Source: Saccharina japonica (Eukaryota; Sar; Phaeophyceae; Laminariales; Laminariaceae). From it: DNA of 64,000 nt. Position numbers and translations under genes: made by a program. Below, piece after piece: positions 1 to 12,642 of the stretch. The notes below the pieces were generated by a model. It did no database searches. It had not been told where the DNA came from and was given only the letters and a program-made list of their open reading frames with translations. Location of the stretch: assembly GCA_008828725.1 (NCBI GenBank), contig MEHQ01001225.1, positions 1 to 64,000 of the forward strand. Reading direction: 5' to 3'. Numbering within the stretch: the stretch's first letter is position 1; every line of letters begins with the position of its first letter.

Positions 1-478
1 CGGACGCGTATACCGTGACTGATCGCCGTTCTTGAGTTTCATCGCTACTACTTTAGTTGACCCGCGAGTTGCGGAGCTACGTACGCAGCGAGCTCGGAAA
101 GGAATGCCTGGTTCGGAACGCTTCCAGGCGCGGTGTGGGCGCCCAACCTTTTATACTGTGGAAACATATCGATATCATTAGTCCCTCCCTATACAGCAGT
201 ACGAGTACACAATCACGTACCAGGTATACACGAGCGACTTAGATATATATATATATATATATACTGAAGTATGCTTTTTTTTCGCCGGTGTTTTCGCCCG
301 TACCTTGGTTTGGGCACCTCGACGAAAATGCTGACGAAAACGAATTCCTCTTTCTTTTTTTTTTGGTTTGAATGGCCCATCCATATTATGTAAGACCCCT
401 CAAACCCTCAATACGGAACAACACATCCTTCATGAGGTCATATAAAACCCGCAGAATGCGCGATCGAAGTATCATACG
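1..478. other. Left edge: intron with AT microsatellite and start of a SINE copy
   Basis: An intron of the PH-PP2C gene, or a further unrecognised exon at the very edge. A (TA)n tract lies at about 242-262, and part of a SINE-like copy starts near 396. No PP2C motif could be read here in any frame. Confidence 0.5.
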
Positions 479-535
479 TATCATGCGCAGCTTGAAAATA
501 TCAGTTTCGACGAAATCGTCGATCTCACAGCTGTT
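418..535 (+). mobile_element. SINE-like repeat A, copy 1
   Basis: Family order: AGGATGTACATCCT, CATGAGGACATAAAACCCG, CGCGCGATCGAAGTATCACA, CAGCTTGCAAAGATGAG, TTTCGACGAAATCCTCGATC, TCACAGCTG, then a T-rich tail. The full unit is ~145 bp. No tRNA cloverleaf could be drawn. Confidence 0.7.
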
Positions 536-664
536 TGCTTTACAATATAATGGTATATATACATATATTTGTGCTTATTAAAAACATCCGGCGAAAAAAA
601 AAAATGAAAAGAGACAAAAACAAAAAAAAAGAAAATCGGTTGGTTGATCGATGGCTGGACGGAC

Positions 665-783
665 CTTCCTCGCATCAAAGCCACCAGGACCGTTGTTCCG
701 CTGTACCAGTCTTTTTCCCCCGCCATCTCAAGGAACTCCGAGTCAACAGACAAAAACGCCTCTCGCATGGCCTTCTCCGGATC
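665..783 (-). CDS. Exon of the PH-PP2C gene: PP2C SGTT motif
   Basis: The acceptor is GTTTCAG and the donor GGAAG then GTCCGT. The frame DPEKAMREAFLSVDSEFL followed by DWYSGTTVLVAL is the helix and the conserved S-G-T-T strand of PP2C. It ends in phase 2. Later PP2C motifs (the GDSR and DGLWD regions) are not visible before base 1. Confidence 0.85.
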
Positions 784-3700
784 CTGAAACACACACAAAA
801 AGAAAAAAGAAGAAAGAAAAAAGAAAACAACAAAAGTATGGGGTGGGATGGGATGGGATCGGACAGGACTAGGATGGGATACGTATATAGCATGAAATGG
901 CATGAACGAAAACGAGTTATGTATACGCTGTAAACAACCAAAATATGGGATCAAATAGGATGGGATGAAATGGGGTGGTATTGGGTGGGATGGCACGGGA
1001 CGGAAAAGGGATACTAAGACAGAATTAATACAAAAAAACAAACGAAAAAAAATTACACAAAAAACAAGATGAGATGTAACGAAAGGTGAAAGGAAGGGTT
1101 TGGACGGCGATGGAACAGGAGGGGCGGGATAAATAAGGTGATGGAACAATAACAAAAACGAGGGGGAAAAAAAAAAAAAAACAGGGGTCTTCTTGGCATG
1201 AAAGGCAATCCATCTCCCCTTCACCCAACGACAAGCTTTTTTACGAAAACACGAAAACCCTTTAGCAAAACGCGTTGCTACTCCCGCGCCCCCACAATCC
1301 CCCGAACACAACAACAACGAGTAAAACCCTTGAAAAACGTATGTCTGCTCCCGCCCGCTCCCGCCCCCTCCCCCGAAACCACTAGACCTCGCTCTCCACC
1401 CGCCACAACCCACCCACCCACCCACCCACCCACCTTCCAGAACGATGGATGGTCTCCAACCGTGGTGTGCAGCTTGTCTCGGACGTACTGCACCGCCTCG
1501 GACCCGCAGTGTCCATCGTAAACCCCGAAGAACCCCTGGGCCGGGCAGACCTCCACCCCCGCTCCGTCCCCGCTTGCCCCCACCACCTCCACCCCTACCC
1601 CCGCCCCTCCTCCCTTCACCCCCACCCCCCCCGTCACTGCCGCCTTCGGCTTACCAGCATCTCCCGACAGGGGGCAAGATGGCAGTGACTCGCAAGGAGC
1701 ATCGGTTTCGGCCGAGCCGGGGGAGCCAGGGGACGCAGCGGAGCCGCCGGAGGCGTCGCAGGGGGGGGAGGGGGAGGGGGAGGGGGAGGAGGAGGAGGAA
1801 GAGGAGGCAGGGGAGGTCTCTGGAGAGGAGGTCTTCTCGTCCTCGAGCGCAGGTCGCGGCGGGACGGTCTTGTTGTAGTCCGGCATGACGCAGAAGCGGT
1901 CCTCCTGCTTCTCGCGCCTGAGAAGGCGAGAGGGATTTTAGGGAGGGGAGGAAGGGGGAAGGGGGAGGAGGGAGGAGGGAGGAGGGAGGAGAGGGGCAAG
2001 GGAAAAGGATACTCGTAAGATAGGGAAGCCATACGTAGAAGAAGAAAAAAACGGAACGGAACGGAACAGAAGGGAACGGACTGGAGAAGGGCATGACGCG
2101 GAACAAAACGAAACGAAACTAAACCACACGAAACGAGACGAAAAAAGATACAAAACAAAACAACATAAAAGTCAACAAAACCGAACCGAACCGAACCGAA
2201 CCGAACCAAATCAAAACCAAACACATGGCGGCGAAAGTAGATATAGAAGGAGGCAGAGAAGAAGAATAGGCCGAGGGGGGCGAGGAAAGAGGGGAAGGTG
2301 AAGGAGGAAGAGGAAGCAGCACGGCCCTCTTCTATCCTCTACAGAAAAAAAACGCTTATCATATTTCTCTCCTAAAACCGGCACAGCAACACCAAACAAC
2401 CCCCCCCCCCCATACAAATATTTTATATATAGGTTGGGTTGGCGTCGGTTGACAACGACGCTGTAAAACACGCCTCTCACTGCGTGAGCTCGACAACCAG
2501 GGTACCGTTTTTTTTTGTTTTTTGGCGGTCACCCATACTGGCGGTCTTGTTAGATAATTTGTGCGGGGTTGATAACCTCATCTCCGCACAAGGGGAATGG
2601 TCGTATCACGTAGTGTGTATATGGTAAGGCATCCACGAGGCAGATACGTAGTGATACCCATTGCTGTCTCTTGAAGTGGCCACACCAGAAATTAAATCAA
2701 TTCATTGGAGGCTGTCGTCCATATGCAAGTCCGCCTCACAGGCGGTTCTCAGCAGGATGCAGCTACCCTCCATGCGATCTCGCCCAGTACCTCACGGCGC
2801 TTCGCGCTTGGTGCAAGCAATGTCTGCCTGGTTGGTGAAAACCCAACGTGCTTCGTCCCGGCATTGTAGGGATGCGAGGGTCTATGGTCTATCGACTACG
2901 GCCTGCATGACAATGAAGTACCCCCTGCGAGGGTTATAGTCATACGACTACGGCCGTGCACGACATGAGGACACCCCCCCCCCCCATGTCGCAACGCAAA
3001 CCTTCATAAAACAAAATACATAAGTATATACGACGTACGCACCTGCACGATCCCCAGGACGCCGTGGTCCACCCCTCCTCCAACTCCGCCTCCTCCTCCG
3101 CCCGCCAGCCCTTCTCCCCCGTCCCCGCTCTCACCCCCCCCTCCCCCTCCCCCCCCCCCCCCGCGGGTGTTTGCAGAGCCCATCCGGCTTGCAGGGTCGG
3201 CAGAGCGTGGTAATCGCCCGTATGTAGTTAGTTTCCTGGGTGTTTATCGTCCATAAAGATGGGCAAGTGGTGGGGTGGGGGTCAGGTGGGGCGGGTTGGG
3301 AGTAGGCGTGTGGGGTGTGTGGAGGTTGGGGTGCGTGTGAGTAGCGTGTGTGCTTGTGAATGCGGGTACGGTGGGGTGGGGTGGAGTTGGTGTTGGTGAG
3401 AGTTGGGGTTGGTGGGGGTTCGAGTGAGTGGAGGCGTGGGCGCCTTGGTGAGGGTTGGGGTGGGCGGGGCGGGTTGGGTTGGGTTGGGTTGGGTCGGGTT
3501 GGGTTGGGTTGGGTTGGGTTGGGTTGGATCGGGGGGGGAATGGGGTGCGTGAGTGGGGTATTGGTGGGGTGTGCGTGGGTGTGTTGGGTGTGGTGGGTGC
3601 GGAGGTTGTGGTGCGTGAGGGTATAGGTATATGGTGGTGTTGGGGTCGAGGTGTGGGTGCGGGTGTGGGGGGGTGGGGGGGTGGTGTGTGTGCAAGTGGG

Positions 3701-6700
3701 GTGGTGGTAGATTAGGGTGGGGTGGGGTAAGATGGGGTAGGATAGGGTGGATTGGGGTAGATTGGGCTTGGGTAGGATAGGGTGGGTTGGGTAGATTGAC
3801 GTAGATTGGTTGGGTTGGGGTGGGGTAGCATAGGGTGGGTTGGGGTAGATTGGGGTGGGGTGGGTTGGGGTGGGGTAGGATAGGGTGGATTGGGGTAGAT
3901 TAGGGTGGGGTGGGGTAGGATAGGGTGGGTTGGGGGTTGGGGTTAGGGATGGGGTAAGGGTGGAATTTCGACCCCAAACACTGTTTTTTAAGTGCCGGGG
4001 GCGGTCAGTCAAGGAGATCAAACCGCAGTCAAGGGCCTGGCTTTGGCCTTCATGTACTGGTTTTAGTGCTGGGGACCGCCAGTCAAGGAGTCGAACCGCG
4101 CCAAGGTCTGCTATGGCTTTCATGTACTGGTTTTGATGTAGGGGGCGGTCAGTCACTGGTTCAAATCGTTGTCTACTACCACTCTGTCCCCAAATATAGG
4201 AACCGTTTGTACTAAAACTAAATATAAAAATGGGGCTTGTATTTCGGGACATAGTATTAGATATTATGAAGGCCCCACTTCCACTTACCCCCAGCCCTCC
4301 CTCCCTTCCCCTCTCCTCCCCTCCCCCCCCCCCTCCCCCTACGTAACTCATTGAAGCTGTCCCCATATGCAAGTCCGCCTCACAAGCGGTTCTTAGTAGG
4401 ATGCAGCTCATCCTTCATGCGACTCGCCCAACACACCCACGTTTCGCTTCGCGCTTGGTGCAAGCAGCAATGTCTGCCTGGTCGGTGAAAACCCCGACAC
4501 TGCTCCGTCCCGGCATGTCGTAGGGATGGTAGGGTCTATGGTCTACGACTACGGACATGCATGAATGAAGTACCCCCTCACCCCTCACCCGCCCTCCCCA
4601 ATTGGAGATGCTCTAACGCTCCCCCCCTCGAAACTGGTGGTGAAAACCCAACGTGCTCTGTCCCGGCATTGTAGGGGTAGCGGGGTTATGGCGTACGATC
4701 AGGCCATGCACGACATGAGTACACCCCCCCCCTGCTCCGTCTCGAAAGAGATGCGTGGTCAATGGTCAATATACTAAGGCAAGCAACAAATGAAAGCCTC
4801 CCTCGCCTGGTCGGTGAAAACCCAGACATGCTCCGTCCCGGCATTGTAGGGATGCGAGGGTCTATGGTCATACGACTACGGCCGTGCGCGACAAGAGTAC
4901 CCCCCCCCCCCCCCCCCCTGCCTTCACGTCCTCACCTCCTTCTTGGCGGGGGCCCAGGGCAGCGCCGACCCACGCGACACAGCCGTGAACGCGCCCCCTC
5001 CGCCTCCCCCAAACGGAGGGTCCTTCTTCCCGTTACCGGTAACGCCAGAGGTACCGCCACCCTTCCCCTTACCGGTAACGCCAGAGGTACCGCCAAACTT
5101 CCCGTTACCGCCCGAGTTACCGCCAAACTTCCCGCCGGAGTTACCGCTGAACGTGCCGCCGTTGGCGGTAGCGGCGTTGGGAGAAGAAGGCGGTGAAGAG
5201 GAAGGGGAGCGGGGAGGCCGGGACGCGTGGCGGGTGTCCTTGCCCGCGACGTCGTGGGTGCCAGTGACGGCGGCAGCGGTGGTTACTCCCGAGCCGGAGG
5301 AAGGGGGGAGCCCGGCGTCGACCAAGCCCAGCTCCGCGTCCATGCCCACGAGCTCGAACACCCTGCACCGTGCGCGCGTGCGTTGCGTGCATGCATTTTC
5401 GAGCGTTTTGTGGATATGATCTGCATGATCTATATCATGGTTGCCGGCAGGGGGGGGATCTGTATGAAACAGCTATTTGCGCACATGTTTGATGGCTGGG
5501 ATCTGTGCGATACAGCTCTTGCAAAACATGTAATAACGGCAAATATAAAAATATATGATCTGTACGCTACAGATCTTGCACAACGTCTCACAACGACAAA
5601 TATATAGGATCTGTACGATGCAGCTCTTGCACAGTATCTCACGAAGGCAAATAAATAAATATATAGAGGATCTGTACGATACAGCTCTTGCACAGCATCT
5701 CACATAGGCAAAAGTAAATAAGCACAACATCTGTACAATGCAGCTCGTGCTCAACATCTCACAACGACAAATATATGTAGGATCTGTACGATACAGCTCT
5801 TGTACAACATCTCACAAAGGCAAATATGTGTAGGATCTGTACGATACAGCTCTTGCACATCATCCCACAGAGGCAAATATACATAGGGTCTGTACGATAC
5901 AGCTCCTTGCACAGCATCTCACAAAGGCAAATATATATACAGGATCTGTACGACACAGCTCTTGCACAGCATCTCACAAAGTCCTACACATACATAGGAT
6001 CTGTACCGTACAGCTCTTGCACAACATCTCAAAAACAACGGCAAATACACTACCAGTACGTAACTAATACGGGGGGCTACGTAGCTCGTATAGTAATAAA
6101 AAACCAGGTACAACAGGTTCGTAGCCTCTTTTAAGGTACCTCGCAATAAGGGAAAGCGGCATATAAGGGACCTAAAAATCCTGCCCACCATGTTTGCCCA
6201 CTATGCTGACTGCTGTAAAGGGGCCATCAATAGTACCAACTCTAACAAGGGCCGATTGTATATTAAAAAAAAAAAAAAAAAAAAAAACAGCTGTGAGATC
6301 GAGGATTTCGTCGAAACTCATCTTTGCTAGCTGAGTGTGATACTTATATAAGGGACCTCCAATCCAGAGCGCACTACTATTAATAGTAGGGCCCCTATAT
6401 ACGGGATTACCTACTACCTACCTACCGTATCTCACCTGTGTTTGCTCACTTTTATTAGGTTCTGACCACGATCTTCCCGCGTACATAACAGTAGTAGATC
6501 GTGACCCATAACGGGGGACCATAGTAAATAGGACCAAATATTGTTACTGTAGTAAAAATAGGGAAAACATCTTGATTTTTCGTGTGTTCCGTAGGTCCCC
6601 TATTAAATAGGACCACATACTGTTAGTAAAAATAGGAAAACATATACCGGTAGTTTTTTTGTGAGTGCCATACGTTCCTATGTACTATTATGGTTCCCGG

Positions 6701-9700
6701 TAACACATAGCTCGTGATCTGCCTGTCCCATGATGTGGAACGTGTTTCCTATACGCGATAACACTCCCCACTCACTCCTCGTCTCCGGAGGCGTCGTTCG
6801 GGGACGTGGAACCAGCCGGCCTCGGGCTCTCGCCTCCCATCACTGTCTTCGCACTGCCCCCCACCCCTCCAGCCGCCGCTGCCGCCGCTTCCGCCGCAGC
6901 CGCCGCCTCCTTAGCCCTGGCGGCTGCCCTCATGGCAGGGGGGATGTATTTCCCCCCGCCCCCCGCCTTCACGCCTCCGCTGGCACCGCCCCCGCTGGCG
7001 CTGCCCGCGCGCTCCCGGGGCGGGAAAAAAAAAAAAAAACCGCCGCTACCGTTGCCGCCGTCTGCGCAGTTCGCGGCTGGATAAAGAGGGGGGAGGGGAT
7101 GGGGGGGGAGGGGTAAGGCGTTGGTTGAATGGGTGGTGGATGTTAACAGTGACCGTCAGTGACAATCGATATATTTCAAACAACAACGGCAACAACAACA
7201 ACGACAACGACAACAAGAAGAAGAACAACAACAACAAAGTACCAAATATATCATGATTTCTTGCTGGTTTTACGAGTTTTTTTTTCATGTTTTTTTTTCT
7301 CCCAATCAAATCACGAGAAGGCGTCGACCCAATCCTAACCCCAACCCCAACCATAGTCTAGGTTAACAAGGCTCGGCTTGTAGCGCGGTTTGGACAACGT
7401 GAACAAAAAAATGTGGGGACCACCACAAAAAACGCGTACGAGTATATTTGGTATTCTTGTTCTGGTACGATATGTGGGTCAAGAACACGGTTTAAAGCCC
7501 ACAATTCTCATTTTTGTTTTCAGTCGCAAAATCTGTGTCTTAACCCCTGTCGCAACCGCACTCCCATTTTGGGTGACAAGTGACAAGTTACTCGGACCTA
7601 GAAATACTCAGATACATATGATATATATACGTAGACACATTATGTATACCTGGTATGTTTTTGTGCAGCAGTGCAGTCCTCTTATATGTATTTGTACACT
7701 TCAGTGCAGTAAATACTACTAGTATAATAGACAGCTTCGGATTACGGTTTTGTTTTTCCAGAATCAAAATATTTCCAGAACTAGAGGGAAAATGCGCATT
7801 TCGTTCGGGTTCTGCGTTCAAATCCAGAATCAGAGCGTTTTTTAGCCCCGGCTCTGGATTCTCAAGTTCCTTTTCAGAACCAGACTGCACAGAGGGCAAC
7901 ATGGATATATCGATGTTTTAGAGGGAGATCTGCGAGGGCTCTGCGGCTGTGAATCACACACCACACACAACACCGACAGGGCGCCGACAAAACAAAGCAC
8001 GCCACATAGCAGCAGCTAGGTACAACAGCAGCAGCGAAACAACGCATGCAGCAGCCAACGCCCGCGAGGATGTGTACCCCGTTATCGAAAGCCCCAACTA
8101 GCGCTGGCTCAAGCGTCGATGTGCCTCATGGGGAAAGGATAAGGGGGGTGCACTGGGGAGAGAGAGCGAACACCTGTCTGTTTATTTGGCCGAAGTTGTC
8201 AGCTCCAACGACAAGAGGCAGAGGGGTCATCAAACCTCTGGGGGAATCACACTCAAGCTGACGCAGCACTGCGTGCTGAAAAACATAATCGACACGCGCT
8301 GCTGCGTGATTTGTCGCTCGGGGAGCCTCGGTGCAACCATGTGCTTGGCGGTGTAATCGGATTCGCGACCCAGGGTCGGGTTTAGTTGGGGGGGAAAAAA
8401 ACGCAATGGCACAAACCCACATGGGAGTTGATTTCGATCGCCGACAGGGCACTGAAACAGGGACAAGGCCTTCGTTATCTACTGATTTAAGGTCTGATGT
8501 GTAGGTCGTGGCTGCGCGTTTCTGTTGCTGCTGCTGTTGCTGCTGCTGCTGCTAGCTTAGTACTGCTGCGTGTTCGTCGTATAGACAGTCTTTGCCTGCT
8601 GCTGCTGCTGCTGCTGTTCGTTCTCTCTCTCCCGAGATGACAGATGACAGAAGATGGTGAGATGAGAGATGTGAGATGATAGACCGAGGCAAAACAGCAA
8701 AACTGGCGGAGCATTTTTACACCAATCAGGACCAATAGCCCGGCCACGTCATGTAGTCACTTCGCTCTGGAAATATTGTGCTCTTCTTGGTCTGGCAATA
8801 TTCATTCTGGTTTTGGAAAGCCAAAAAATATATCCGAAACTGACTGATACTAAAAAAAAGCAAAAAAAAGGGTTGAACAGGGTTTAACCCATTCAGAACT
8901 GAAAAATATGTCCCACACTAATTCCAAGTAGTTTGTCCACAAATTCGTGGGACCAGCTCTTAAGGGGTCAAGACTCACCTCTGCGAGCGGGAGGGACATA
9001 CTTAGGGACCTCTTCCTCGGCCGTGGCGGCCAGCAGAGAGTGGGGCTCTACGTTCATTCCCCTTCCCAGTCCCATGGCCTCCTATGGGGACGGAACACAC
9101 AAGAGGAAAGTAAAAGCAGCAACAAAAAGCGGAAAAATGAACGGGAATAATAGTCCACACCAGCAAAACAGAAAACACTCGTACAAACAAGAAAAATGGG
9201 AAAAAAAATGGAGGATATTTATAACGGGAAACGAACGTCTGAGTACAGTACAGGACACCGAATAAGAAACAGGAAATACGGTCCAGGATGGGTTTCTTGT
9301 TTGAGAGAGGGTGATTTATACACTAATTTCAAGATAATGACTCCCGAATTTCTTATTTTCCTCTAAATCTCAGCCTGGCTTGCCTGTTTCTTATCAGGTG
9401 TCCTGCACTGTATAACATCCCAAAAAAGAAGTGAAAAAATATCATTGCGTTGTATTATCCTCACGCCCATCCTTATATGTACCATAAAAAAACACGAAGT
9501 AAAGTAAAAAACAAATAGAGGTAATTTAACTACAGTAGGAAAAGCATGTAATACCGTATATACGAGTACGAAGTATTCCGTCACAAAGAAAAAAAGTCAA
9601 AAGGTGAAAATTAAAAAAAAAAAAAAAAAATCAAGACGGACCCTTAACGAGACTGTATCACCATGAAACAAACAAAACAAACAAAACAACACAAATACGT

Positions 9701-12607
9701 ACATATAATACCACAATTAATAACCATTTAGTCTTCAAAAGCGGACGAACGCAGCTTCGACGTTCATGTGGACGCCACGGCCATTTGCGGACTCGACAAC
9801 AAATATGTACAGCTAAAACAATAAAGTCAGGGATCAGAGACGAAACAATAAATAAAAACGAAAACCAGGTATACATCAGAGTAGCGTACTGGATGCCAGA
9901 TAATTGGGTAGCATCTAAAATCAGAAAACATACGTAAGGAGAGCAGAAAAAAAAAATGTGTGTAAACCAGAGGGTTCGTAGGGGGGAAAAAAAAAAAGAG
10001 GACAAAAAAAATATGGGGGGAAAAAAAAGGTGCGGGGATAGAGAGGCTCGAACTCTCGACCTTCTGCTTATGAGACAAACGCTCTAGCCGACTGAGCTAT
10101 ATCCCCCCCGCACACATGAAATTTTCAGGATATTTTCGCTTTCTATTGACAGACGCATGATAGGTACACTGTACCTGGTACAAAATATCCCATGTATCAT
10201 ACGATCTGCACGCCAGATGTTTCGGAGATAAATTACTTGGAATTAGAGAGGGATCACTACGTACGTACGAGTATTATACAGAACATGATTACATTTACAC
10301 CAGTACCGGTATAATATACCAGGTACCAGGGTATAAGTGGGTTCCCCGATTTAAGAGCAGGCCCGTGACAAGCCAAAACAAGCGCACACATTGCTCTTAT
10401 CTGTATTGGGCAATATATAGCTTTTAGTATAGGAGGAACATGCCGATTTGACCACTCTTAAATCGCAAATGCTCTTATCTTGGGCACTCTTAAATTGGGG
10501 TACCCACTACTGTATTGGGTGTAAAAGCTACGTTGCGTGCAGCTATAAAATACCATGCGAGTACGTATACGTAGCAGCAGTGAGTGGTGCTGTATGATAT
10601 TTGCGACGCTGTATTTATACGACGACTAGTAATTAATAACTAACTTTTATTCTTGAAGTTTTAAGTTCGTAAGCACCACAGAGCACACAGAATTGAGACC
10701 TACTTTTCATAAATTAATTGGAAATAAAGAGGGATCACTACGTACGTACCAGGGCATTAATTAGTGGGTCGGGGTCTGTTGCGCGCAGCGCAACAGGCGA
10801 CTCAAGGAGTGTTGCGCGCACCGCAACACGCCTGAGGCGCGTGTTGCGCGCCGCAGGCGCCGCAAGCCCCGACCACCCCCCCCGGCGGCGGGGGGGGGGG
10901 TGGTCGGGGCTTGCGGCGCCTGCGGCGCGCAACACGCGCCTCAGGCGTGTTGCGGTGCGCGCAACACTCCTTGAGTCGCCTGTTGCGCTGCGCGCAACAG
11001 ACCCCGACCCACTAATTAATGCCCTNAAAAAATGGCGATCTATGGGCGAATGTACGCCTAAAAGGCCTAAAAGATGTCCAATTACGACTATTTATCAAGA
11101 AAAAAAGACCCCCAATTTTTTTTCTCGACCCCGGCGAGAAAAAAACGCGCAACAATTTGTTTAGCCTGCGGCGAAAATGTTGCGCGCCCAAAAACGCGTG
11201 TTGCGCTGCGCGCAACTAGCCTCGCGGCGACTGTTGCGCAAAACCGTTATTTTGGCCAAATGTTGCGCCAGCGCAACAGCGCAACACCTAATTAATGCCC
11301 TGGTACGTACCAGAATATATATATATATATATATATATTTGGATGTAAAACACTACGTTACGTACTCGTACATCGTACAGCAGCTATAACCTGTCATGCG
11401 AGTACATACAGCAGTAGTAGTGGTCCCTTTAAAGTGCCGGTACGGCAACAATACCGGCACTATAGCAGCAACCGGCACTACTACTCCGCACATTACCACA
11501 CTTGGTTAATCCCATCTGTGCCAAGCGATTCCACAGGCACTACTCGTAGGTACACCGGGCAAACCGGCACTACTCAATCGGCACTATAAAGGGACCACTA
11601 CTACTAATATGGAGTACGAGCACCATACTGCTGTAGTAAATATGGGACCAAATATTTTTAGTAAAAATAGGCAAAATATACCGGTATAGGTTTTAGGATT
11701 TACCGTAGGTCCTATTTACTAGTGTTTACTATGGTCTCCCGTAATACTGCTGCGTATCGAAAATTTCATCAGATTCTCGTACTGCTGTAAGTAACTTCTC
11801 CAGTATTTTTCTGCTCGGAAGCACCACAGAGCACAGCAAACAGTGGATTGGGCCTATAATACTTGAATAAGCTCAAATCCCATGCAGAACTGAAAACATT
11901 ATCCGACACTAATTCCGAGTAGTTTGTCTCCCAATTACGTGGGACCAGTTCTTAAGGTGTAAACTACAAGAGCAACTGCTGCTGTACGCGCCTTTTCGGG
12001 GGGCAAACTACTCGCAATTAGACTACGAGCGGATCATTTCTGCAGTAGAAAAATGAATGTGTGCCAGGTATTTTCGTACCGTATGCCATAAAACTTCGGG
12101 TCACTGCTCTGTTGTAGGATCATTTTTGCAGCAGGAACAAAAGGGTGCTATGTACGTATTATATCAAATGGGGAAAAAAAAAATCACCAACAACCAGCAT
12201 ACAACAACTGTCAGTATATACGAGTTAGGAGTGCTTCTCACACTTGTTGGCAATTTGTCAGAGCGTGAGGGCACATGTGTACAGCAGCCCATTACTAGTA
12301 GTACAGCCAGGGGGGCACGACAAAAAAGCTAATACGACACCCCACTACGTCCTGCACGTAAAAAAAAACGAGACTCAGACAGAGGGGGGTTTACTAAAAC
12401 CAAGCAAAGAAAAAAACATTTACAAAAAAAACGATTTTCGTACATCTATGGCAGTCGTCTAGAAATCCCACCCCACCGTTTTTTATTATTGTTATGCTAT
12501 TGTACGAAATGACCTTTTTAGGAGTGCGTGCGGTGTCGTTTTGTCTTTTTTGTCGTGAGCTCTTGGTACAGCAGGATAAATCTCCATCGTGATATATATC
12601 CATTAAA

Positions 12608-12642
<35 letters not shown>

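Noticed and set aside
1-60. A further PP2C exon at the left edge (VAMKLKNGDQSRYTRP on the minus strand)
   Set aside because: It has no recognisable PP2C motif and no clear acceptor. It cannot be decided from 60 bases.
1445-1888. Plus-strand Pro/Arg-rich frame of 147 codons
   Set aside because: Antisense shadow of the PP2C exon, which has clear catalytic motifs on the minus strand.
3282-4411. 426-codon Pro/Thr/His-rich minus-strand frame
   Set aside because: It lies in the GGGTT/GGGTAGGATA satellite and changes with the repeat period. There is no domain or splice support.
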